DNA of 64,000 nt from Lactobacillus sp. (GCA_022483245.1 JAKVNR010000001.1:1364001-1428000), one strand, 5' to 3'; counted from the first letter of the stretch, positions 44,551-56,300 are shown. A program made the numbers and translations. The notes: a model not told the origin generated them from the sequence alone.

Positions 44551-46158
44551 ATGACCTTGAAGTTTGCTAAGCGAGGGCAAGTGGCGTTATTTACATTGCT
44601 AGCGGCAGTTAAAGCTTGCAATGTGATCTTTGTTGCTTACATGATCAAATTGATGCTTAATTTGACGACCTCGCACAGTCATCAGATTAACCGCTTGCTG
44701 ACATTGGCCGGGATTGCGGCGCTCGGGCAAATCTGCTTTATGCTCAGCAATTTTTGCTACGAGCGCGTGAAAATGACTATGATCCGCGATGTGAATTTAG
44801 TCTTTAAGCGGGCTAATTTGGTTTATTTGGTGCAAGAAAGCAGCGGCAATATCAAAAATGGCTTGAGCTTGATGACCAACGATCTAAAACAGATTGAAAC
44901 AAACCGGATTACCGCCCAGATTGATATGATCTACCAAGGGATTGTCTTTGTTGGCTCGTTAGGCTTTGCTTTTTACAATTCTTGGGAAATGACAGTTGTC
45001 TTCCTGCTCGCGTCACTGGCACCTGCTTTAGTACAGATGTTTACTAGTAAATTAATTGCCAAAAAGGCCGCAGTTTGGACCCAAAAGAACGCAATTTATA
45101 CGCAAAATATTTCCGATAGTTTAAATGGTGCTTCAGCGGCCAAGTTGTACAATGTGCAGCCAACGATTGTGCAGCGGGCGATGCACAGTGCCGTGCAAAT
45201 GGAAAATGCCTTGCGTTCGATGAATTTTACCCAGGCTTGGGCGCTGGAATTAATTTATTCAGCAGCTGAACTATTTTGCTTTGTCCTGCCGTGTACGGTC
45301 GGTGGAGTATTGATGATGCAGGGCCGGCTAGCCGTTGGAACGATGGTCATGATGGTGGACCTAGCGATGAACTTTATTACGCCAGTTGTGACTATTTTTC
45401 AAGAATTCAATCAGGTTAAATCGACGACCCCAATGTGGCAGCGGACTTTAAGGGCTTTAGCTTATAAACCCGCACCAGCAGTCCACGTGCAGCATGAATT
45501 TACCGGCTTAGAGATTAAAGATTTAGGCTATTTGACTCATAGCGATCACCAGCAGATTTTCAGCCATGTGTATTTTTCTGTGCGTCCACATGAAAAAGTT
45601 TTGCTAATGGCGCCAAGCGGCTGGGGCAAGACGACTTTGCTGAAGATTTTGCAAGGCGTCAAAACGCCTAACCAAGGGCAAATTTTGATTAATCAGCAAG
45701 ATGTCAGCGGCAATTGGCAGCTGGCGCATAATTATTTCTCTTATGTTAATCAAAAGCCATTCTTATTCGATGATAGTTTGAGATTTAATTTGACCTTGGG
45801 CCGGCCGGTCAGAGAAACAGATCTGCAGGCAGCAATCAAAAAGGCCGGCTTGACGGAGTTAGTAGTCAAAGAGGGCCTTGATTATCAAGTTGGCGAAGAT
45901 GGGAATAATTTGTCAGGTGGCCAAATTCAACGGGTCGAAATTGCTCGGGCCCTGCTTAGTAAGCGGCCAATTTTGCTAGCTGATGAAGCTACTAGCGCGC
46001 TTGATCCAGCTTTATCACTTGATATTCATAAAACTTTACTGCGCAACGATCATATTGCCGTAATTGAAGTAGCGCATAAGATTAGTGACCAAGAAAAAGC
46101 GATGTTTGATCAAATTATTGATTTAAAGGAGTTAGCACATGCAGCAAGCAAAAATTAA
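44551..46158 (+). CDS. ABC exporter, fused permease and ATPase
   Basis: 535 residues. Six membrane helices (residues about 10-290), then the ATPase domain with Walker A APSGWGKTT, signature LSGGQIQR and Walker B ILLADEATSALD. Type IV exporter half-transporter, probably a homodimer. Substrate unknown. Its end overlaps the SirTM-like gene by 20 bases, so the two are coupled. Confidence 0.85.
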   Translation: MTLKFAKRGQVALFTLLAAVKACNVIFVAYMIKLMLNLTTSHSHQINRLLTLAGIAALGQICFMLSNFCYERVKMTMIRDVNLVFKRANLVYLVQESSGNIKNGLSLMTNDLKQIETNRITAQIDMIYQGIVFVGSLGFAFYNSWEMTVVFLLASLAPALVQMFTSKLIAKKAAVWTQKNAIYTQNISDSLNGASAAKLYNVQPTIVQRAMHSAVQMENALRSMNFTQAWALELIYSAAELFCFVLPCTVGGVLMMQGRLAVGTMVMMVDLAMNFITPVVTIFQEFNQVKSTTPMWQRTLRALAYKPAPAVHVQHEFTGLEIKDLGYLTHSDHQQIFSHVYFSVRPHEKVLLMAPSGWGKTTLLKILQGVKTPNQGQILINQQDVSGNWQLAHNYFSYVNQKPFLFDDSLRFNLTLGRPVRETDLQAAIKKAGLTELVVKEGLDYQVGEDGNNLSGGQIQRVEIARALLSKRPILLADEATSALDPALSLDIHKTLLRNDHIAVIEVAHKISDQEKAMFDQIIDLKELAHAASKN

Positions 46159-46759
46159 AGCAGCAATTGACCAGGCCGACATGGTGCTGATTGCGGCGGG
46201 TAACGGTTTGTGGCAAAAGGAACAAGACGTAACTGGCCCGGCTGTCGCACAAAAGTTAGCAGCAGCTGACCAAGACAAATGGCAGGTTTTGCGTGATTTG
46301 CTAGCTGAAACTGATTCTAAAAAGAGTGCTGCACTGGCTGAATTATTGACGCTGCTAGCTGATAAGCCATATTTTGTGGCAACTAGCATTTGGAGCCATT
46401 TGTTTGAACAAGCCGGCTTTCAACCAGGGCGTATTTTTCACTTGCAGGGCGATTGGACAAAATTGCAGTGCAGCTCCGGTATTAATCACGGCGTGCAGAC
46501 ATTTGATCACAATTCTAATAAAGCGCCGATTTGTCAAAAATGCGGGCAACCAATGCAGCTGCAAGTGGCGGCTAGTCCGCACTTCTTCCCTGATAGTGAA
46601 GCTAATGCGCGCTTTCGCTGGTTCTTAGTTGCTGGCGAAGAAAAACGCCTGCTGATTCTCAGCTTAGGCGTTGATCAAACTACCCCGCAGCTGCAAGCGC
46701 CGCTTACAGGGCTAGTTCAGCAATTTCCGCAATGGCAGCTGCTGGCAATTAATGAATAA
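46139..46759 (+). CDS. Degenerate SirTM-like (class M sirtuin) protein
   Basis: 206 residues, shorter than SirTM (about 290). The NAD-fold start ADMVLIAAGNGLW, the zinc-finger part PICQKCGQPMQL and the SirTM-type GDWTKLQCS match the bacterial class M sirtuins, which ADP-ribosylate a lipoylated GcvH-like partner. The catalytic TNxD motif is TSIW here (Thr82-Trp85) and the first glycine loop is altered, so enzymatic activity is doubtful. The usual partners (macrodomain, lipoate ligase, GcvH-L) are absent; it is coupled to an ABC exporter. AAAGGAG precedes the ATG. Confidence 0.65.
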   Translation: MQQAKIKAAIDQADMVLIAAGNGLWQKEQDVTGPAVAQKLAAADQDKWQVLRDLLAETDSKKSAALAELLTLLADKPYFVATSIWSHLFEQAGFQPGRIFHLQGDWTKLQCSSGINHGVQTFDHNSNKAPICQKCGQPMQLQVAASPHFFPDSEANARFRWFLVAGEEKRLLILSLGVDQTTPQLQAPLTGLVQQFPQWQLLAINE

Positions 46760-47321
46760 AATGCACTTGTCCGTTTTCGAGACTGCCGATTTGCGCTAGC
46801 GTTTCTAGGCGTAAACCGTGGCTGGTGACCCAGTCGCTGCCGCCTTGGAAACTTTTGGCGACCACAACGCCAACACCCATGACTTGCGCGCCAGCAGCTT
46901 CGGCGATCTTGACCATGCCCTTAACTGCTTCGCCGTGAGCTAAAAAGTCGTCAATGATTAGCAACTTATCATTTTTGCTCAAAAATTTTTTCTCAACGAA
47001 AATATCATTGTTGACTTTTTTAGTGTAAGAAAAGACCGGAGCAGTATAAACCGCGTCGTTCAGCGTACTTGGACGCTTTTTGCGGGCGAAGACCATTGGC
47101 ACGCCTAATTGGTAGGCAGTCATGATACCGGGTGCGATGCCGGAAGATTCACAGGTTAAAACTTTGGTGATGTCGGTTCCTTGAAATCTTTGCGCTAAAG
47201 TTTGACCAATTTGCATCATGAGCTGGGGATCAACTTGGTGATTCAAAAATGAGTTGATCTTTAAGACATTGCCGGGTAAAACTTCGCCATCTTGCACGAT
47301 TCGCTGCTCTAAAAAGTTCAT
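46749..47321 (-). CDS. xpt: Xanthine phosphoribosyltransferase
   Basis: 190 residues. Makes XMP from xanthine and PRPP. The PRPP loop LLIIDDFLAHGEAVKGM is present, and length and N-terminus (MNFLEQRIVQDG) are typical. A guanine riboswitch lies in its leader. It overlaps the SirTM-like gene end by 11 bases in a convergent arrangement. Confidence 0.94.
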   Translation of the reverse strand: MNFLEQRIVQDGEVLPGNVLKINSFLNHQVDPQLMMQIGQTLAQRFQGTDITKVLTCESSGIAPGIMTAYQLGVPMVFARKKRPSTLNDAVYTAPVFSYTKKVNNDIFVEKKFLSKNDKLLIIDDFLAHGEAVKGMVKIAEAAGAQVMGVGVVVAKSFQGGSDWVTSHGLRLETLAQIGSLENGQVHFIH

Positions 47322-47342
47322 GCTGATCCTTTCTGAATAAAC

Positions 47343-47387
47343 AAAAAAGACTTCTTTTCACCAAGCATAGGTAAAAAGAAGCCTTTT
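47343..47387 (-). terminator. Riboswitch expression-platform terminator of xpt
   Basis: On the minus strand AGGCTTCTTTT pairs with AAAAGAAGTCT, followed by a T run. It lies between the guanine aptamer and xpt, so ligand binding would end transcription here. Confidence 0.82.
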
Positions 47388-47400
47388 TCTGAGACTAGTA

Positions 47401-47470
47401 TTTAACCTATAGTCCAAGATTTACGGTCTTGGGTAGAAACTGTCGCCCGCATCGCGACGATATATAAGTT
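47401..47470 (-). promoter_or_regulatory. Guanine-class purine riboswitch aptamer
   Basis: On the minus strand the P2 stem GTCGC/GCGAC, the junction AGTTTCTACC, loop L3 CCGTAAA and the 3' core GGACTATAG match the purine aptamer. The specificity base in GACTATA is C, so guanine/hypoxanthine rather than adenine. It controls xpt by termination. Confidence 0.9.
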
Positions 47471-47656
47471 TGTTATGAGATATGATCATTTTTATTCTAG
47501 CAAGTAAGGTGGCAAACTACAACCATTTTTTATGAAAAATCGTTCGGAATAGGAACGATTTGCGACAACTTACAAATAATAATTCGTAAGCTGCTTGCAT
47601 CGCTGGTTCATTCCTAGTATTGTTAATGACAAAGTGTGTAACAAAGGAATGGGCAA

Positions 47657-49204
47657 ATGAACAGCAAACAAGATTTTGACCAAATTATCGTGCTAGACTT
47701 CGGCAGTCAGTACAATCAGCTGATTACGCGGCGGATTCGGGACTTCGGCATTTATTCTGAACTCTTGCCGCATGATTTAAGCATCGAAAAAATTAAAAAA
47801 ATTGCGCCAAAAGGCATCATTTTTTCTGGTGGGCCCAACAGCGTGTACGATCAGGACGCGCTGACAGTTGATCCGGCGATTTTTAAACTTGGGATTCCGA
47901 TTTTGGGGATTTGCTATGGGATGCAGCTGATGGCGCATGAACTGGGCGGCCAGGTTGAACAGGCTGACAATTCAGAATATGGACGGGCTGAGATTGAAGT
48001 GGCTGACCCGGACGCAATTTTATTTAACGGCTTGCCAGCAAAGCAGTATGTCTGGATGAGTCACGGCGATTTGGTCACGCAAGCACCGCACGGTTTCAAA
48101 GTGACAGCCGCCAGCAAGAATTGCCCGATTGCGGCTATTGCCAATGACGAGCGGAAATTTTATGGAATCCAGTTCCACGCTGAAGTGCGCAATTCAGAAT
48201 ACGGGCTCGATATTTTGAAAAACTTTGCTTTTAACGTCTGCGGCGCGCAGGCTAACTGGACGATGGACGATTTTATCGACATGAAAATTGCTGATATTCG
48301 CCAGGAAGTTGGCGATAAAAAGGTGATTTTAGGCCTGTCTGGCGGAGTCGATTCGAGCGTGACGGCAACTTTGCTGCACAAGGCAATCGGTGATCAGCTA
48401 ACGGCAATTTTTGTCGATCACGGGATGCTGCGCAAAGACGAGGGCGACCAGGTGATGCAAGCGCTGAATAAAGACCTGGGCGTTAATATTATCCGGGTGA
48501 ACGCACAGCAGCGCTTTTTGGAAAAATTAAAAGGCGTGACTGATCCTGAGCAGAAGCGCAAGATTATCGGCAAAGAATTTATTGATGTGTTCAATGAAGA
48601 AGCTAAGAAAATTAATGATGTTGATTTCCTGGCGCAGGGCACACTGTATACCGATGTGATTGAGTCGGGGACCAATACCGCGCAGACGATTAAGTCGCAC
48701 CATAATGTGGGCGGCTTACCGAAAGATATGCATTTTAAGCTGATCGAACCGCTACGGAAATTGTTTAAAGACGAAGTCCGGGAGCTAGGCGAAAAACTGG
48801 GAATTCCGCATGAATTGGTTTGGCGGCAGCCATTCCCGGGACCAGGTTTGGGGATTCGGGTGCTTGGCGAAGTGACCGAAGACAAGCTGGAACTAGTGCG
48901 TGAATCGGATGCCATTTTGCGCGATGAGATTAAGAAAGCCGGTTTGCAAGAAAAAATTTGGCAATACTTCACAGTTTTGCCAGGGATTCGCTCAGTTGGC
49001 GTGATGGGCGACGGCCGGACGTATGATTATACGATTGGAATCCGGGCAGTGACTTCGATTGACGGGATGACGGCGGATTTTGCTAAAATTCCATGGGAAG
49101 TGCTGGGCAGGATTTCAGATCGGATTGTCAATGAAGTGGACCACGTGAACCGGGTAGTTTACGATGTGACGAGTAAGCCCCCTTCCACGATCGAGTGGGA
49201 ATGA
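47657..49204 (+). CDS. guaA: GMP synthase (glutamine-hydrolysing)
   Basis: 515 residues. The class I glutamine amidotransferase domain has the nucleophile in LGICYGMQL and His-Glu in IQFHAEV; the ATP pyrophosphatase domain has [11 protein letters not shown]; the C-terminal dimer domain ends TIEWE. Converts XMP to GMP, the step after xpt. It diverges from xpt; no riboswitch of its own is visible. AAAGGAA precedes the ATG. Confidence 0.96.
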   Translation: MNSKQDFDQIIVLDFGSQYNQLITRRIRDFGIYSELLPHDLSIEKIKKIAPKGIIFSGGPNSVYDQDALTVDPAIFKLGIPILGICYGMQLMAHELGGQVEQADNSEYGRAEIEVADPDAILFNGLPAKQYVWMSHGDLVTQAPHGFKVTAASKNCPIAAIANDERKFYGIQFHAEVRNSEYGLDILKNFAFNVCGAQANWTMDDFIDMKIADIRQEVGDKKVILGLSGGVDSSVTATLLHKAIGDQLTAIFVDHGMLRKDEGDQVMQALNKDLGVNIIRVNAQQRFLEKLKGVTDPEQKRKIIGKEFIDVFNEEAKKINDVDFLAQGTLYTDVIESGTNTAQTIKSHHNVGGLPKDMHFKLIEPLRKLFKDEVRELGEKLGIPHELVWRQPFPGPGLGIRVLGEVTEDKLELVRESDAILRDEIKKAGLQEKIWQYFTVLPGIRSVGVMGDGRTYDYTIGIRAVTSIDGMTADFAKIPWEVLGRISDRIVNEVDHVNRVVYDVTSKPPSTIEWE

Positions 49205-49221
49205 AATTAGTGTTTAAAAAG

Positions 49222-49256
49222 AAGCTGAGATCAAATTAATGATCTCAGCTTTTTTA
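49222..49256 (+). terminator. Terminator after guaA
   Basis: AAGCTGAGATCA/TGATCTCAGCTT perfect stem, six-base loop, T run. Confidence 0.9.
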
Positions 49257-49350
49257 CGTGTTTAATACGAAAGGGAATTACTATGGTAATAATGGTAGAA
49301 TGATATTATACACGAACACAAAAATATTTTTGAAACAGGGAGGTTCGGGG

Positions 49351-52300
49351 ATGTTTATTAGGGATATGAACAGAAATAATGCTGAAATGAGGCAGCATTT
49401 TTCGATTAGGAAATTAACGGTGGGGGCTTGTTCGGTGATGATTGGCCTGAGTTTTTACTTGGGCACGAATACGAACGTGGCAAAGGCTGAAGTTCAGCAA
49501 GCTGCTGGGACTACTCAGGACGTTAAAAATAAACTTGCAGCTACAAAATCTGTAGATGGAGAGGTAACTTCCAAGGGGTTAGACGATGCAGATTCTAATG
49601 CTGGTGTAGCAAGTGAAGGCTCACAACACGAACCAAATACAGATAACTTAGAAACTCCGCGGTCAAAAGATACATCCGTTTCAGATGATGAAATTTTGAA
49701 CAGTAAAGCTGTCGAAGATAAAGACGTTACTACAAAGCCAACAGAAGATGGTAAGGGCACGGTTGTTACCAATGAAAAACAAGGCTTAACCTTATCTGTT
49801 AGCCAGAAAGAATATAATCCAATCAGTGTTGAAAAAGATGCAGGGCAGAACCAGTATATATATCCTCATGATCAATTAATTACGCTTACTGTTGGTGGTA
49901 AGAGCGGTGAGCAGACAGTGGCTGATGGTACAGATATTACAATTACCCTTCCAACAGGATTTTATAAGCTAAAAGATGTTGGCTCACTTGCAGAAGGTTC
50001 CGGTAAAACTTCCTTTAAGACTAATGATGAAAAGGGTGTCATCACAATTACTAATCATTTTGAAGGGGATTATAATCAAACCTTTGAACAAAGAATTATT
50101 TTGGAGCCATTAATTTTATGGGATAAGCGCGATGATAGTGGTAAATTAAAATCATTTAATGACGAGGTCCGTTATAATTCAGAAAAGAAAATTGATGTTT
50201 CAATTTCTGATGGACGTAAAATTAGCAATACTTTTACACAAAAGATCACGCCGAGTATTGCACCGATTTTATCGCGTGAGGTGCCAGAAGTTAACAAAGA
50301 TCGTGGCCCTATGTTAGTGGTAGATCAAGATTATACTTGGAGCGTTGCTGTTAACGAGGCTTCAGGCATGTATCGCGCCGGGAAGTATGCGGTCAACGAA
50401 ACAATAGAAACTAATACTTTCAATTCATCGATTAACGATAAGGCAACAATTACGATTCCTGTGCCGGACAGTTTTTTCTTAAATGTTGAAAGAACCAACG
50501 CAGAAAATGCAGATCGAAATTGCCCTGTCACAGTATCACAAGCAGGAAAGGGTGCTCCTGTTGTTTTCCATATTGGAAGAGGCAAAGATGCTACTAAAGC
50601 TGATCAACAAGAACATGCATATTTCTTTGTTGGTAAGTTTGAAATGGAAGCTCCAGATGAGGATACGGATGTTACTTTTGGAGGGGCGGCTGTTCATCAA
50701 AAACTATTACATAAATTAGGGGAACTAGACGCTACTACAGATAGTTGGACGGAAAAAATTGCTTCTAAAGATCATACTGTTGGTCCGAGAGATGAAGATA
50801 TTTATCGTCATGTCTATGGCTATCAATCTGAGAATGAGTTACCAATGTATCATGATAAAGAAGTGATTTTGAATCATGTTACTTTTAAGAATAATAGTAA
50901 TCAGGATCTTGAAAATGCCAAGATTACAATTACCATGCCTGACGGTTTAAATGCTACTCATTTTAGCATCCCGCAACTGGACGGCGTCGATATGCTTAAT
51001 GACATTACTTATACGGTAATACTTGCGGATGGTACTAAACTGTCAACACCAGTTAAGTTCCAAAAAGATAAAGATAATCGCATTTCTAATATGTTTACGT
51101 CTGCAAAATATAGTTCGGCTATAACGACCATTGAAATCAATATGCCAGTCATGCGAATGGGAGCAAAAACTACCGATGTGACTCATGATCAACATTATAT
51201 TAATCAAGGCGGTCTGGAAATTTATGGAACTGTCGCCAATAATTATCAAAATGGCAATAAAGTAAACATAGGAGATTCAGTTGAAACTTATTTGACAATC
51301 ACTGGTGATAACATGACCAGTGAAAAGAATGGCGAAGCAGTGGCTGCAAAAAACACTCAAGTTCTTGTAGGTATTCCTGATGAGATAAAATACGCAAAAC
51401 TAAAAGTTAACCAGGATAATTATGGTCCAGGTCAAAATGATTCACGAAATTCTCTTACTGCCGAATTAGAATTTGAACCGACCGATAATACAATTATTTA
51501 CTTTGTTGTTCCAGAAAACGCTGAATATAGTCCTGCCGCAGATCAAACGGGAATAACTACATTTAAAGCGGGCAACCATCAAATTGTAAAATACACACGG
51601 ACGGCCATAAAATATTCAGATAAGGACGGCTGGACAGCTAAGATGAATCTGAAAAATGCGGATCCATCGGTTACTTCTATTAAACCAATTGATGTTTACT
51701 TAGTTACGGGCTTAGATCATACTGTTGTGGCAGATCATTTCGTTCCTGATCGTATTTTCAGCAAAGTGGGTCAAGATGATTTAGCTTTGGTTGAAAATAA
51801 TGCTGATGCATTCCTTATTTCTGATACATCAACTTTAGATCCAAATAGAACAGATCCATTTGCAATTGCTGGACCTAAGCAGACTTGGAAAATAGTTCCA
51901 GTTTTAAGTCAAGGAATCGGTCAGGCTGCTCAAGGAAATAAAAATAATATACCGGTATTGCAAGGAGAGTCTGACGCCAACGGCGATAATAATATGACTT
52001 TCTATAATGAAGTTATAAACGGTTCTGCTAGTCAATTGAGCGATGTGGTTAGCGTAATTAATTTGCCTCAGAAGAGTGAGACTAGTTTTAAATTTGAAAT
52101 TACTGGACCGGATTCGATTAAAGTTATTGATCAAGATGGTAAAGAAATCAAAGCTGAGGTTTTATACAGTACTGACTCCGCAGATGTTACTCAGAAGATT
52201 AATCTTTCAGGCTATAAGACTAGTGCAGGTGTTGCCGGTAACTGGTCGTCTGTGAAGTCCATCGCTGTCAAATTAGGTACGATGAAGGCAAGCGCCAGAT

Positions 52301-53067
52301 ACAATATTGAAATTAAAGGACAGGATAAGGACCTCAAAGATGATAACGACAAGATAGGGTACTTGGCTTCACGGACTGAATCTGCTGATATGAAAACGCC
52401 GTTCTATATTGTTGCAGAAGACAAGAGCAGTGCTTCGATTAAGATAGTTAATGGAGAAGAGCAGTCGAAGGAAGAAAAATATAGCTGGACGATCAAATAT
52501 CAAGACGAATCTGGTAAAACGTTGCATACTGATAAAGTTGTAAGAACTGATTATGCAAACGGCGCTGAGTATGATGTTGCCAAACTTGGTCCGAATATTT
52601 TCTTACTGGAAATCAAAAAAGATGGCAAGACTTATGAGCTTTTGAAAGATGATATTGTAAATCCATCTGGTACTTTTAATAAAGCTGATGTCACTACCAT
52701 TCTGAAGTACAAGTTAAAAGATGAGCCAGAAGGGCCTGGCGATTCAACTGATCAAGGTAAACCGACAAACCCTGTTGATCCAGGAAAACCAACAGATCCG
52801 GAAGATCCTACTACACCAGACCAACCAACGCCGGATACTCCACATGAAGAAATTGATCAGCAAGTGCCGGAGGAGGAAAAAACAGAACCTATTCAGCGTC
52901 ATGCTGGTAAGCGTGCACAATTTAAGGAAATTGCTGAACAGAAGCAGGAAAAAGCTACTTTGCCGCAGACTGGTACCAAGAAGAATAATCTTTGGCTAGC
53001 TGGTTTGAGCTTAGCCACATTAGGATTACTGGTTGGCTTAGTTTCTGATCGCAAACGTGATAATTAG
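49351..53067 (+). CDS. YSIRK-LPQTG surface protein, large adhesin-like
   Basis: About 1238 residues. ATG 49351 is chosen: AGGGAGG is 7 bases upstream and HFSIRKLTVGACSVMIG follows at about residues 17-33; the longer frame from 49258 adds nothing conserved. A low-complexity Thr/Glu/Asp region (40-150) precedes a long beta-rich region without repeats that I recognise. A Pro/Asp linker near the end carries PTNPVDPGKPTDPEDP. It ends LPQTG, a membrane helix and DRKRDN. Its last 60 residues are nearly the same as those of the next gene. Confidence 0.85.
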   Translation: MFIRDMNRNNAEMRQHFSIRKLTVGACSVMIGLSFYLGTNTNVAKAEVQQAAGTTQDVKNKLAATKSVDGEVTSKGLDDADSNAGVASEGSQHEPNTDNLETPRSKDTSVSDDEILNSKAVEDKDVTTKPTEDGKGTVVTNEKQGLTLSVSQKEYNPISVEKDAGQNQYIYPHDQLITLTVGGKSGEQTVADGTDITITLPTGFYKLKDVGSLAEGSGKTSFKTNDEKGVITITNHFEGDYNQTFEQRIILEPLILWDKRDDSGKLKSFNDEVRYNSEKKIDVSISDGRKISNTFTQKITPSIAPILSREVPEVNKDRGPMLVVDQDYTWSVAVNEASGMYRAGKYAVNETIETNTFNSSINDKATITIPVPDSFFLNVERTNAENADRNCPVTVSQAGKGAPVVFHIGRGKDATKADQQEHAYFFVGKFEMEAPDEDTDVTFGGAAVHQKLLHKLGELDATTDSWTEKIASKDHTVGPRDEDIYRHVYGYQSENELPMYHDKEVILNHVTFKNNSNQDLENAKITITMPDGLNATHFSIPQLDGVDMLNDITYTVILADGTKLSTPVKFQKDKDNRISNMFTSAKYSSAITTIEINMPVMRMGAKTTDVTHDQHYINQGGLEIYGTVANNYQNGNKVNIGDSVETYLTITGDNMTSEKNGEAVAAKNTQVLVGIPDEIKYAKLKVNQDNYGPGQNDSRNSLTAELEFEPTDNTIIYFVVPENAEYSPAADQTGITTFKAGNHQIVKYTRTAIKYSDKDGWTAKMNLKNADPSVTSIKPIDVYLVTGLDHTVVADHFVPDRIFSKVGQDDLALVENNADAFLISDTSTLDPNRTDPFAIAGPKQTWKIVPVLSQGIGQAAQGNKNNIPVLQGESDANGDNNMTFYNEVINGSASQLSDVVSVINLPQKSETSFKFEITGPDSIKVIDQDGKEIKAEVLYSTDSADVTQKINLSGYKTSAGVAGNWSSVKSIAVKLGTMKASARYNIEIKGQDKDLKDDNDKIGYLASRTESADMKTPFYIVAEDKSSASIKIVNGEEQSKEEKYSWTIKYQDESGKTLHTDKVVRTDYANGAEYDVAKLGPNIFLLEIKKDGKTYELLKDDIVNPSGTFNKADVTTILKYKLKDEPEGPGDSTDQGKPTNPVDPGKPTDPEDPTTPDQPTPDTPHEEIDQQVPEEEKTEPIQRHAGKRAQFKEIAEQKQEKATLPQTGTKKNNLWLAGLSLATLGLLVGLVSDRKRDN

Positions 53068-53089
53068 TTTTAAATTGAATGTTAAATGC

Positions 53090-53117
53090 GAAAGCATCCC
53101 TGATTAGGGATGCTTTT
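53090..53117 (+). terminator. Terminator after the first tandem surface protein gene
   Basis: AAAGCATCCCT/AGGGATGCTTT stem and T run. It resembles the terminator of the next gene, in line with 3'-end duplication. Confidence 0.9.
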
Positions 53118-53383
53118 TTGCGTGTAAGAATTTTGCTTGCATTGATATAACCTTGACAAAGCAAATTACAAAAAAGAAACAATATAACAAATTTCGAAAC
53201 CTTAATTTAGACTTGTGCGACCACAAAAATAGTCAAATCTTTTATTTAATATAAAAATGATATTTGCTAACCAATAATACTGACGATAAATTGTGTTTTA
53301 TGTTCATATTTGCATATATACATGTTATAATATGAAGTAACAATAACTAGTGTTATATAAATACCTAGATAGAGGTGAGAAGA
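53118..53383 (+). promoter_or_regulatory. AT-rich intergenic region with promoter for the second tandem surface gene
   Basis: No ORF seen. TTCATA (53303-53308), 17-base spacer and TATAAT (53326-53331) form a good promoter. GAGGTGA lies 5 bases before ATG 53384. Confidence 0.6.
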
Positions 53384-56300
53384 ATGAGAAAGGGAAATAT
53401 AAAATATAGAAGTGGAGAAATCAAAAACCACTTTTCGATCCGCAAGTTAACTATTGGCGCATGTTCCGTCTTAATCGGTGCAACTTTATGGATGGGCGCT
53501 GGTAATGAAACAGCTTTGGCGGACAGCAATATTGATGCAGCTGTAAGTGTTAACGCTATTCAGATGCAAAGTGAAACAACGATGAATACCACACAGGGTC
53601 TGTCAGCTACTACATCATCTGCTACAGAAACAGATTCTAAACAAACACCTGATACGTCTCTTGAATCAGCAGGTGCTGTGAGTTCAAGCGAAGTTAAAAG
53701 CGCAGATCTTAATAGCCCAGTTACCGATCATGCGAGCGCAGACCAATCTGGTGATAATGTTGAATCAAATGTGTCATCTGATAACACTAAAGATAGTGGG
53801 GAAATACCTATCGAGCTTACGTTTCCTAAGAAAAAGGACGAACCAAAGGATCCAAATTTAAAACAAATTATGGATAAACTGCCTGAGGATCAGAGAAAGC
53901 TTTTTAATGAAGACGGACATTTAATTAATACTTCGGTCTACAACTTAGGCGATTTTTTGGAAAAGTATGCTCAAAACGTTCCTGATGAGGTCATACAATA
54001 TCTGCGTGATAATAACTTTTTTATAAATACCACTGCGCCAAAAGATGGGAAAATAGAATCAATGCAGTCAAATAGTCATTATCCAATGCAAAGATTCATT
54101 CATATTGGCGATCCAAACGTTATAGGGTATAAGTATGACATTAATCAAACGGTCCATTTTCGCCAGGTATTAAACTTTGACTACAAAAAGTCCGAAGATT
54201 CTGGAAATATTATTTATAAATATAGTTTAACTGATACTAATTCCAAGAAAGTAGTAGTAGATCCTAAAACCGATAATGATATATATAAATTTCCTGTATA
54301 TAAGAATGTCGAAGCGACATGGGATTACAATGTGACTACTCAAGAATACAGCAATATAAATATTAGTGATTTGCTAGGTGGAAATAATAATAAATATGAT
54401 AGTACTGCCACTTTAGATGAAGTTGAAATTCCCAAAATTCCTGGATATTACGCAACTATTGGAGTTGGCTTTGGAGCAGGATCAGGTATTGGAATAATGG
54501 ATGCTGATGCCGAAACAGAGAAAGTTCCAGCAGATTATGCGGAGCCGTTTGCCCAAAGCTGGTCTTACTATGTTAATTACAGTCCGATAGAAACTAAGAC
54601 AGAATACAATGAGAAAACAATTACCAGAACCATTCATTATCAGGATGAGGATGGTAACAAGGTCTGGCATCCTATTTACGGCGGTTTTTTACCAGACGTA
54701 AAACAAGAAGTAACTTTTAGTCAACCAATTAATTATTATAAGGATCCTAAGACTGGTAAGTATGTAGAATCAGGACATGGCGATTGGACTGCTACCAACA
54801 ATGCTACGTTTGATGAGTGTGAGAGTCTTGATGTTCCGGGTTACACACCAGATAAAAAATTAGTAGAATCAGAAAAAATCGACATGAATGTGCGTGATTC
54901 TACAATAGTTGTAACTTATCGCTCTAATCCTCAAGAAGCCTTGGTTAAAGTTGTCGATGACGATAATAAGGGACAAGAACTAAACTCATTTGACATTACC
55001 AACGGGCGTGTTAATAAACCGATTGAATTCGATGGATTTTCAGAATATGTAAATAACTTAGTCAAGAACGATGGCTATTACATTAGATATACATACGATG
55101 AAACGAATCGCGATTATTTATATGAATACGATTCATTTGGTAAATTTGATAGCGTTGACAAAAATGTCCAGAAGTTTACAGTTCATTTAGGTCACAGAAC
55201 TATCGGCGACCAAACTCAGAGCAAGGTTGTTAAGGAAATCGTCCATTATGTTGATGAAAATGGTAAGAAGCTACAAGATGACTTTACTGACGAAAAGGAA
55301 TTCACAAGAACTGGTAAAAAAGATTTGGTGACTGGTAATTTCGTTGAAAGTTCAATGAGCAAGTGGAAACCTAGCTTTGAGATGTTTGGTTTAGGCAATC
55401 TAAAAATTGCTGGCTACACTGTGGATAAAACAACTATTCCTACTTATGAACAACTAAAAGTAACTGAAAAATCAAATGATTTAGAATTCACCATTAAATA
55501 TAAGGCCAATGTGCAAAAGGCTATTGTTCAAATAGTTGACGATGATTCAGAGCTGGGAGCATCTAATAAAGTGAGTTTACCAGCTACTATTGAAGCTGAA
55601 GGCCAAACTTCAAACCCAATTACTTTTACCGAGCTGGATGAAAAAATGCAGGCATTGTCTTCAGCAGGTTATGAATTAAAAGCGGTTCAAGTTGGTACTG
55701 GCGATCCTAATAGCGGCATGTACATTGTTTTACCTAAAGAAATCAATTGGAACACTTTATTTGGCGAATACGACAGCAACGACAATAATATCCAAAAATT
55801 TATCATTCATCTTGTTCATGGTAGAGAGACTAAACCAGCAAGCAAAACAGTTAGTGAAACGATCCACTATGTTTATGAGGATGGTTCTAAAGCTCATGAA
55901 GATGCAGTTCAAACTGTAAGTTTTTCTAGAAACATAGTTACTGATAAAGTGACCGAAAAGGTCATTGAAAATGAAAGCAGTAAATGGACTCCGAATAGTC
56001 AAACTTTCGATGCGGTAGCGTCTCCAGTAATTGCTGGTTACACACCTGATTACGTTCAAATCGCTGAGAAAACTGTAGATTCATCAGCAGAAGCCTTTGA
56101 ATTTACCGTTACTTATAAAAAGAATTCTAGTTCTACTATCGTAACACCGGATCCAGATCCAGAACCTGAACCAAAGCCTAAACCAGTTGATCCTGACGAT
56201 CCTGGCTATCCAACGGATCCTGATCAACCAATTCCTGATACTCCACAAGAAGATCCAACAGTGCCAGAACAGGGCAAGACAGAAACTGTTAAGCGCTACG

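Noticed and set aside
47490..47656. Second purine riboswitch before guaA
   Set aside because: No TTTCTACC, CCGTAAA or GACTAT core on the plus strand; only promoter-like sequence.
49258..49350. Longer N-terminus for the first tandem surface protein
   Set aside because: No ribosome site at 49258, and AGGGAGG stands correctly before ATG 49351, which is followed by the YSIRK signal.
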